From: Methylobacterium variabile
GTDB lineage: Bacteria > Pseudomonadota > Alphaproteobacteria > Rhizobiales > Beijerinckiaceae
Assembly (NCBI RefSeq): GCF_001043975.1
Contig: NZ_LABY01000166.1
Coordinates: forward strand, 1-46,808
Length of the DNA stretch: 46,808 nucleotides
Direction: 5' to 3'
Positions within the stretch are counted from its first letter, which is position 1. Every line of letters starts with the position of its first letter. This document shows, in pieces, positions 40,856 through 46,808 of this stretch. The notes beneath the pieces are model-generated. The model was not told the origin of the DNA and did not search any database. It saw nothing but the letters and a program-made list of their open reading frames with translations. The position numbers were made by a program, and so were the translations under genes.

Positions 40856-41332
40856 TCAGGCTAAATCCGCGCCGCGGTACCGGGCGAAGACGCTTCTGAC
40901 CTCCGACCCGAAGAGGACGACATCGTAGGTGTCCGGCTCCACACCATCGATCTCCATGCCGGGCGATCCCGCTGGCATGCCCGGTACCGCCAGCCCCTTG
41001 CCCTTAGGCTTCTCCACGAGGAGGCGCTTGATCGCGCCGGCCGGCACGTGCCCCTCGACCACATAGCCGCCGACCTGCGCGGTGTGGCAGGAGGCCAGCT
41101 CGCGAGGCACCCCAAGGCGGATCTTGAGCGGGTTCACGGGCGCCTCTGCCACCGTCACGGTGAAGCCAGCCTCGCGCAGGTGCACAACCCACCTCTCACA
41201 GCAGCCACAGGTTGGATCCTTGGTCACCGCGACCGTGGGCAGCCCTTGCGCCAGGGCCGCCCGTCCGAGCCCTAGCCCCGCCGCCAAACCCATAAGTACG
41301 GTACGTCGGGATGGCGTCATGTCGTTCCTCAT
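40856..41332 (-). CDS. Exported DUF411 metal-binding protein
   Basis: This 158-residue protein has a twin-arginine leader (SRRTVLMGLAAGLGLGRAAL, then AQ). The DUF411 domain has DPTCGCCERWVVHLREAGF, then LASCHTAQVGGYVVEGHVPA and the final VVLFG. The CGCC motif binds soft metals, and the family is regularly found in copper and silver operons. The start at 41332 is placed by GGGAG eight bases ahead; an ATG four codons later is possible. It follows cusA closely on the same strand. Confidence 0.88.
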   Translation of the reverse strand: MRNDMTPSRRTVLMGLAAGLGLGRAALAQGLPTVAVTKDPTCGCCERWVVHLREAGFTVTVAEAPVNPLKIRLGVPRELASCHTAQVGGYVVEGHVPAGAIKRLLVEKPKGKGLAVPGMPAGSPGMEIDGVEPDTYDVVLFGSEVRSVFARYRGADLA

Positions 41333-41351
41333 CGTCAACTCCCATTCGCTC

Positions 41352-44300
41352 TCATTCGGCCGCCTGCGGCAGCCGCAACGCCTCATCGTTCGTCCCCGCG
41401 CGGTCCGCGCCGGCCGGGGGCAGTCTTTGTCCTTTTGCCAGAGCGTAGACCGCGGGGATCACCACCAGGGTTAGCACCGTCGAGGAGACCATCCCGCCGA
41501 TCATCGGCACGGCGATGCGCTGCATCACCTCCGAGCCCGCACCTGTGCTCCAGAGGATGGGTAGCAGCCCGGCCATGATCGCCACCACAGTCATCATCTT
41601 GGGACGCACCCGTTCGACCGCGCCGATCATGATCGCATGGCGCAGGTCGTCGCGGGTGAGCGGGTGGCCGGCCGCTTGTCGCACCACCCGGATCTCGGTC
41701 AGGGCGTGGTCGAGGTAGACCAGCATGATCACGCCGGTTTCGGCGGCGACGCCCGCCAGGGCGATGAAACCGACCACCACCGCGACTGATAGGTTGAACC
41801 CCATCCACCACAGGAGCCAGACACCGCCAACCAGCGCGAACGGCAGCGACAGCATCACGATCAGGGTTTCGGTCAGACGCCGGAAATTCAGGTAGAGCAG
41901 CAGGAAAATCACCAGCAGCGTCAACGGTACAACGATCTGCAGGCGGGCCTCGGCCCGTTCCAGGTACTCGAACTGTCCGCTCCACTGTACACTCATTCCG
42001 GGCGGCAGCTTGACCTCCTGCGCCACCGCCTGACGGGCCGCGGCCACGTAGCCGCCGAGATCACGCCCGCTGATGTCCACGAACAGGTAAACCGCAAGCT
42101 GACCGTTCTCCGTGCGGATCGAAGTCGGCCCTCGGGTCAACTGGACCTTAGCCACCTCGCCGAGCGGCACGGTGCCGCCGCCCGGCAGCGGCACCTGTAC
42201 CTCCTGGGCGATCGCCTGGGGATTGGCGCGATAGGCTCGTGGGTAGCGCAGATTGACGGTGTAGCGCTCGCGGCCCTCAACCGTGGTGGTGACACTCTCA
42301 CCGCCCAGCGCCATGGCGATCACGTCCTGCACGTCGCCGACCATCAGGCCGTAGCGGCCCAAAGCCTCGCGATCCGCGGTGATGTCGAGAAAATAGCCGC
42401 CGATCACCCGCTCGGCATAGGCGCTGGCTGTCCCTGGGACGGACCGGATCACCGTTTCGATCTGCCGGGCAACGGTTTCCATTGCGGCCAGATCCGTGCC
42501 GAACAGTTTGACCCCGACCGGCGTGCGAATGCCGGTCGCCAGCATGTCGATGCGCGCGCGGATCGGCTGGGTCCACGCGTTCGACACTCCCGGAAACTGT
42601 AAAGCCTGGTCCATCTCGGCTTTTAGGCTCGCCAGCGTGATGCCCGCTCGCCACTGGTCCTTTGGCTTGAGGTTGATGATCGTCTCGAACATCTCGGTGG
42701 GTGCCGGGTCAGTCGCCGTGTTCGCCCGGCCGGCTTTGCCGTAGACTGAAGCCACCTCCGGAAAGCTCTTGATGATCCGGTCCTGAGTCGCCAGTAGCTC
42801 GGCCGCTTTGGTGATCGACACGCCGGGCAGGGTGGTCGGCATGTACATGAGCGTGCCCTCGTTCAGCTCGGGCATGAACTCGGTGCCGAGCTGGCGGGCC
42901 GGCCAGACAGTAGCGCCGAGCGCCACAACCGCCAGCAGAAGGGTCAGCAGGCGGGCGCGCAGCACGCCGCGGATCACCGGCCGGTAGAGCCAGATCAGCA
43001 GGCGATTAAGGGGATTTCTGTGTTCCGGGACAATCCGGCCCCGCACAAACAGCACCATCAGCGCCGGCACTAGCGTAATCGACAGGAGTGCTGCCGCGGC
43101 CATGGCAAAGGTCTTGGTGAAGGCCAACGGCCCGAACAGTCGTCCCTCCTGGCTCTCCAGGGTGAAGATCGGCAGAAACGAAACCGTGATCACCAGCAAG
43201 CTGAAGAACAACGATGGACCGACCTCGGCCGCGGCGGCAATCAACACTTGCGTGCGCGGCTGGTCCGCCGTCGCCCGCTCCAGGTGCTTATGGGCGTTCT
43301 CGATCATCACGATTGCCGCGTCGATCATCGCGCCGACCGCGATGGCAATGCCGCCCAGGCTCATGATGTTGGCCCCGATGCCCAAGAAGCGCATGGCGCC
43401 GAGCGCCATCAGGATCCCCACCGGCAGCATCAGGATCGCCACCAGGGCACTTCTGAGGTGGAGCAGAAAGATCACGCAGACCAGCGCGACGATGGCGCTC
43501 TCCTCGATCAGCGTGTGGTTCAGGGTATCGATGGCGGCGTTGATCAGCTGCGAGCGATCGTAGACTGAGACAATCTCGGTCCCGGCGGGCAGGCTTTTGG
43601 CCATCTCGGCCAGACGCTGTTTGGCGCCTTCGATCACACTGAGTGCGTTGGCGCCGAAGCGTTGCAGGATGATCCCACCTGCTACCTCGCCGTCGCCGTT
43701 GAGTTCGGTGAGGCCGCGGCGTTCATCGGGGCCGAGCTCGACCCGAGCCACGTCGCGCAGTCGCAGTGGCGTACCGCCCTCGGTTTTCAGGACGATACTG
43801 TCCAGATCGGCCGGGCTTTTGAGGTAGCCCCGGCCGCGGACCATGAACTCGAACTCGGACAGCTCAACCGTTCGGCCACCCACATCGGCGTTGCTGGCGC
43901 GGATCGCCTCGCGCAGTTTGGTCAGCGGAATGCCAAGTGCGCGCAGACGGTTGGGATCGACCACCACGTTGTACTGCTTGACGAAGCCGCCGACGCTCGC
44001 GACCTCAGCCACCCCTTCGGCCCGAGAGGCGCCGAAGCGGACCACCCAATCCTGTAGCGAGCGCAGCTCAGCCAGGGTCTTCTGCTTGGCCAGGATCACG
44101 TACTGATAGACCCAGCCGACGCCGGTGGCGTCCGGACCCAGGCCGGGCGTCACACCGGTCGGCAGGCGGCTGGCGGCCGTGCTGAGGTACTCGAGAACGC
44201 GTGAGCGTGCCCAGTAGGGATCAGTACCGTCCTCGAAGATCACGTAGACGAACGACACGCCAAAAAATGAGAACCCGCGCACCACCTTGGAGCGGGGTAC

Positions 44301-44525
44301 GGTCAGCATGGCCGTGGTCAGCGGGTAGGTGATCTGGTCCTCGACCACCTGCGGCGCCTGGCCGGGGTACTCCGTGTAGACAATCGTCTGTACGTCCGAG
44401 AGGTCGGGCAGGGCGTCCAGCGGCAGGGTGCGCAGGGCGTAGGCTCCAACCACCACCGCGAACACGGTACCGATCAGCACGAGCACTAGGTTCCTGGCGG
44501 ACCAAGCGATCACACGCGCGATCAT
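41352..44525 (-). CDS. cusA: CusA-type RND copper/silver efflux pump
   Basis: This 1057-residue inner-membrane RND transporter starts at an ATG overlapping the cusB stop. The membrane-helix proton-relay Asp is in AVGAMIDAAIVMIENAHKHL. The three periplasmic methionines that bind Cu(I)/Ag(I) in E. coli CusA appear to be kept, in EGTLMYMPTTLPG, DPAPTEMFETIINLKP and RIDMLATGIRTPVGVKLFG. Together with the DUF411 gene, this points to Cu/Ag rather than Co/Zn/Cd. The full length is intact. No outer-membrane CusC partner is visible in the window; it may be beyond the right edge. Confidence 0.93.
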   Translation of the reverse strand: MIARVIAWSARNLVLVLIGTVFAVVVGAYALRTLPLDALPDLSDVQTIVYTEYPGQAPQVVEDQITYPLTTAMLTVPRSKVVRGFSFFGVSFVYVIFEDGTDPYWARSRVLEYLSTAASRLPTGVTPGLGPDATGVGWVYQYVILAKQKTLAELRSLQDWVVRFGASRAEGVAEVASVGGFVKQYNVVVDPNRLRALGIPLTKLREAIRASNADVGGRTVELSEFEFMVRGRGYLKSPADLDSIVLKTEGGTPLRLRDVARVELGPDERRGLTELNGDGEVAGGIILQRFGANALSVIEGAKQRLAEMAKSLPAGTEIVSVYDRSQLINAAIDTLNHTLIEESAIVALVCVIFLLHLRSALVAILMLPVGILMALGAMRFLGIGANIMSLGGIAIAVGAMIDAAIVMIENAHKHLERATADQPRTQVLIAAAAEVGPSLFFSLLVITVSFLPIFTLESQEGRLFGPLAFTKTFAMAAAALLSITLVPALMVLFVRGRIVPEHRNPLNRLLIWLYRPVIRGVLRARLLTLLLAVVALGATVWPARQLGTEFMPELNEGTLMYMPTTLPGVSITKAAELLATQDRIIKSFPEVASVYGKAGRANTATDPAPTEMFETIINLKPKDQWRAGITLASLKAEMDQALQFPGVSNAWTQPIRARIDMLATGIRTPVGVKLFGTDLAAMETVARQIETVIRSVPGTASAYAERVIGGYFLDITADREALGRYGLMVGDVQDVIAMALGGESVTTTVEGRERYTVNLRYPRAYRANPQAIAQEVQVPLPGGGTVPLGEVAKVQLTRGPTSIRTENGQLAVYLFVDISGRDLGGYVAAARQAVAQEVKLPPGMSVQWSGQFEYLERAEARLQIVVPLTLLVIFLLLYLNFRRLTETLIVMLSLPFALVGGVWLLWWMGFNLSVAVVVGFIALAGVAAETGVIMLVYLDHALTEIRVVRQAAGHPLTRDDLRHAIMIGAVERVRPKMMTVVAIMAGLLPILWSTGAGSEVMQRIAVPMIGGMVSSTVLTLVVIPAVYALAKGQRLPPAGADRAGTNDEALRLPQAAE

Positions 44526-45976
44526 GGCGTGCCCTCCACGGTCTGGGCTGGCGGTGCGGCCATGCTCTGCAATGCCGCCTTGAGGTTGCTTTCGGCGTCG
44601 ATCAGGAAGTTGGCAGCCGTCACCACCTGCGCGCCGGCCTCAAGGCCTTTGCGAACTTCGACGGCGCCATTTCCGCGGGCGCCGAGGGTGACCTCACGCG
44701 GTTCAAACCGCCCGTCTCCCTGGTCGAGCAGCACCACTTGGCGTGTGCCAGTATCGATTACGGCATCTTCGGGCACGGCAATCACCGGGGTGTCACTGCC
44801 CGTGGCGATCTCGACCTCGGCATACATCTCCGGCAGCAGCACACTGTCTGGGTTGGGCAGCTCGATACGCACGCGGGTCGTCCGCGTGTCACGGTTCACC
44901 TGGGGATAGATCACCCCGATCTTGCCGGTAAACGTGCGCCCGGGCAGGGCGCGAACTCGCACCGTGACCAACTGGCCGATTTTCACGCTGCCCAGGTCGT
45001 ACTCGGGCACGTCGGCCAGCACCCAGAGTAGGCTGATGTCACCAATCCGGAACAGCGTGTCGCCGGCAGCGGCCTTCATACCCTCGATGGCGGCGCGCTG
45101 CAGGACCACACCGTCGCGTGGCGCGGTCCAGGAAATCGCCATGGGCACCCGGCGGGTGCGCTCCATCTCGGCGATCACTTCGTCGGGCACATTGAGGTTC
45201 TGCAGCCGCCGGCGCGAGCCGTCGAACCCCGGGTTGGCGATCAGCTGCGCGGCGGCGGCGTTGATCTCGGGCGAATAGACCGCGACCAAGGGCTGATCCT
45301 TGCGCACGCGGTCGCCAGTCGTAACGCTGGCGACGTGGTCGACAAAGGCGTCCGAGCGGGTCGCCACAACGGTCACCCGGCGCTCATCGAGCTGCAGCGT
45401 GCCGGGCACACGAAGGGGGCGGTGGACCACCTGCCGGGTGACGGTGGCCGTGCGCACGCCAGTCCGCTGAATCTTGCCTGGGGAGATTTTGACCGTGCTG
45501 CCGTCGCTCTCCTCGCCGGCGTAGACCGGCAGGTAGTCCATGCCCATGCTGTCCTTCTTGGGCACCGGCGAGGTGTCCGGCAGGCCCATCGGATTGCGGT
45601 AGTAGAGGATCTTGCGGGACGCGCCGCCGGCTGCGGCGACCGGCTCTGCAGCGCTTACGGGGGTCGGATCGTCGTCCGTGTCGAACCGAACATCCTCGCT
45701 GGCCTGGACGGGCCGGAAGTCGCGGCCGTCCGGCGTCCGGGCTGGTTCCAGGCGATAGACCGGCTGGCCATCCGGATCCTGATAGTAGACCACCGGACCA
45801 CGCGGCGCCGCTGTCGGCGGCACCGGCGCGACCGCGGGCGGCAACCACAACCCAAGTTCCGTGCGGGCACGCTCGAGAACCACTGTAACGGACGGGCGCC
45901 CGTGCCCCGCCCAATAGCCAGCGCCCCCCGCCGCAAGCGCGGCGAGGGTCGCGGCCAGCCAGGCCGACCGGCTCAT
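44522..45976 (-). CDS. cusB: CusB-type membrane-fusion protein with two metal-binding repeats
   Basis: This 484-residue periplasmic adaptor links CusA to the outer-membrane channel. An N-terminal membrane anchor (residues 6-24) is followed by two HMBD-like repeats. The first is at about 63-95 (VVYYQDPDGQPVYRLEPART), with its methionines replaced. The second is at about 122-153 (ILYYRNPMGLPDTSPVPKKD, then SMGMDYLPVYAGE), with Met residues intact. Barrel and lipoyl regions follow (GVVLQRAAIEGMKAAAGDTL, YPQVNRDTRTTRVRIELPNP). The ATG overlaps the previous stop. The length exceeds E. coli CusB (about 407) because of the extra repeat. Confidence 0.92.
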   Translation of the reverse strand: MSRSAWLAATLAALAAGGAGYWAGHGRPSVTVVLERARTELGLWLPPAVAPVPPTAAPRGPVVYYQDPDGQPVYRLEPARTPDGRDFRPVQASEDVRFDTDDDPTPVSAAEPVAAAGGASRKILYYRNPMGLPDTSPVPKKDSMGMDYLPVYAGEESDGSTVKISPGKIQRTGVRTATVTRQVVHRPLRVPGTLQLDERRVTVVATRSDAFVDHVASVTTGDRVRKDQPLVAVYSPEINAAAAQLIANPGFDGSRRRLQNLNVPDEVIAEMERTRRVPMAISWTAPRDGVVLQRAAIEGMKAAAGDTLFRIGDISLLWVLADVPEYDLGSVKIGQLVTVRVRALPGRTFTGKIGVIYPQVNRDTRTTRVRIELPNPDSVLLPEMYAEVEIATGSDTPVIAVPEDAVIDTGTRQVVLLDQGDGRFEPREVTLGARGNGAVEVRKGLEAGAQVVTAANFLIDAESNLKAALQSMAAPPAQTVEGTP

Positions 45977-46368
45977 TTGACGGCTTTCAGCACCAGCTTG
46001 TTGTCGACCGTGCCGGTTTCACCCTGGACCTTGGCCCCGAGCGAAAGGCGCCAGCCGCCGGCCATCGTCACCTTGGCCTTGAAACGGTAGACGCCCGGCT
46101 CCGGCGACGGCAGTGGCTCAATCCGGGTGGTCATCTCCTCCATGCTGTCGGGCGCCATATCGAGGCGCGTAGCGAAGATCACCGCGTTCGGCACCGGCCT
46201 GCCGGTACGCTGGTCGACCAGGCGTACGTCAAGGATCGCGTCGCCCTGCTTGATCTCGTTTTTGACGAGCTGAAACTCATAATCCTTGATGTCAGCCCGG
46301 GCCGCGCCGGTCAGCGCCACGCCGAGCAGCGCGGCTGCAGCCGCACGCGCAAAAGGGGAGGTTGTCAC
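45973..46368 (-). CDS. FixH/YtkA-like exported protein
   Basis: This 131-residue protein starts at GTG nine bases after AGGAGA; an earlier GTG at 46401 would put that ribosome site inside the gene. A signal peptide (FARAAAAALLGVALTGAARA) precedes an immunoglobulin-like domain with AVIFATRLDMAPDSMEEMTT and AGGWRLSLGAKVQGE. Methionines in RLDMAPDSMEEM and VTMAGG could bind Cu(I). Such proteins often accompany Cus-type pumps and may pass copper to CusB. Confidence 0.8.
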   Translation of the reverse strand: MTTSPFARAAAAALLGVALTGAARADIKDYEFQLVKNEIKQGDAILDVRLVDQRTGRPVPNAVIFATRLDMAPDSMEEMTTRIEPLPSPEPGVYRFKAKVTMAGGWRLSLGAKVQGETGTVDNKLVLKAVK

Positions 46369-46448
46369 GGCAAAAAGTCTCCTGAACACGAGAAAAACCA
46401 CGCGTGGACGCGCAGAATGGACCAGCGCAATGGCCGGCGCTCTCAGGT

Positions 46449-46808
46449 TCAGGCGCGGGGCGGTTCAGACGGCGGCGGCGGCGCCAGGCTGCGGTAATCG
46501 GCGGACATCCACCAGGGCGGGACCTGCGCGCGCGCCGCCGGGACAGGAACCCCCGCGATGGCCGGCAGGGCTGGGGCCAGCTTCGCCAGACATAGGGCGG
46601 CCAGGGGGCAACTCTTCTGGCAGTCCGGCATCACGGGTTTGTCGGGCGGGCAGCATGGCATGTCGTCCATGGCCAGTGCGGCCATGGCATCAGTCGGCTC
46701 CGCCGGGCTCAGGTTATGAGAAGCCACAGCCGCGGACATGCCTGGGCTGGCGGCGGCCACAGACGCGGTCACCGGAGCCAAGGCCAAACTGAACCGCTCC
46801 GGGATTTT
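46449..46808 (-). CDS. Cysteine-rich exported protein at the window edge, partial
   Basis: The frame is open to the last base, so the true start and probably the leader lie outside. The visible 119 residues hold MDDMPCCPPDKPVMPDCQKS followed by CPLAALC, five cysteines and several methionines, and a final WWMSADYRSLAPPPPSEPPR. This Met/Cys cluster looks like a small copper-associated protein (DUF2946-like style), in keeping with the first place in the cus operon. The identity is uncertain. Confidence 0.6.
   Translation of the reverse strand, partial: KIPERFSLALAPVTASVAAASPGMSAAVASHNLSPAEPTDAMAALAMDDMPCCPPDKPVMPDCQKSCPLAALCLAKLAPALPAIAGVPVPAARAQVPPWWMSADYRSLAPPPPSEPPRA

Noticed and set aside
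1..46808. CRISPR array, tRNA or rRNA genes
   Set aside because: No regularly spaced identical repeats other than the iterons, and no cloverleaf or rRNA-like stretch was noticed by eye on either strand.

Overview
The window looks like part of a plasmid, or a plasmid-derived accessory region, from a Methylobacterium/Methylorubrum-type alphaproteobacterium. The reasons are the very high GC, long GC-rich frames on both strands, RepA/RepB/RepC-type plasmid proteins, an RPA-type replication initiator, and the set of insertion sequences, toxin-antitoxin pairs and metal-resistance genes. The genus is inferred from protein style only; no rRNA or other taxonomic marker is present.

Region 1 (1-11218, + strand) is one tightly overlapping transfer operon of the Dot/Icm (type IVB, IncI-plasmid Tra) class: dotC/traI (cut by the window edge), dotB/traJ, an M15/DUF882-type peptidoglycan hydrolase, icmT/traK, two unrecognised exported proteins, an M23 peptidase, three exported proteins that are paralogues of one another, dotA/traY, and a membrane protein that resembles the front of a DotL/TrbC coupling protein but lacks a Walker A motif. 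Core genes such as dotD, dotG, dotH, dotI, dotO and a canonical dotL are not here and must lie elsewhere. Most junctions are 4-base ATGA or GTGA overlaps, so the genes are probably co-translated.

Region 2 (11219-23516) is replication and maintenance. A stand-alone repC lies behind a cluster of hairpins and is followed by an AT-rich patch, small genes and a plasmid umuDC pair. A decayed IS701-like transposase then precedes a repAB partition pair that has no repC behind it. repA has a 31-bp palindrome just upstream. An RPA-family initiator is followed by iteron-like repeats with a spacing near 22 bp. The window therefore carries two separate replication modules.

Region 3 (23517-35950) is an accessory and mobile region: a TacAT-type toxin-antitoxin pair, an intact ISL3-family IS, a small secreted nuclease, two unrecognised proteins, a truncated IS5 transposase, an intact IS4-family IS, an acyltransferase, an IS630 remnant, an IS110 element, a Phd/PemK-like pair and VapBC. 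It is bounded by two direct copies of a 189-190-bp element with inverted terminal repeats and a 30-bp palindrome in its middle, which looks like an undescribed MITE. One copy is split by the ISL3 element. The other truncates ccdA.

Region 4 (35951-46808) is heavy-metal resistance. On the minus strand are zntA/cadA, lspA, a lipoprotein L,D-transpeptidase and the ccdA fragment, controlled by a divergent MerR/ZntR-like regulator with a classical dyad operator. A second minus-strand operon holds a cysteine-rich protein, a FixH-like protein, cusB, cusA, a DUF411 CGCC-motif protein and a small membrane protein, for periplasmic Cu(I)/Ag(I) efflux. No tRNA, rRNA or CRISPR array was seen.
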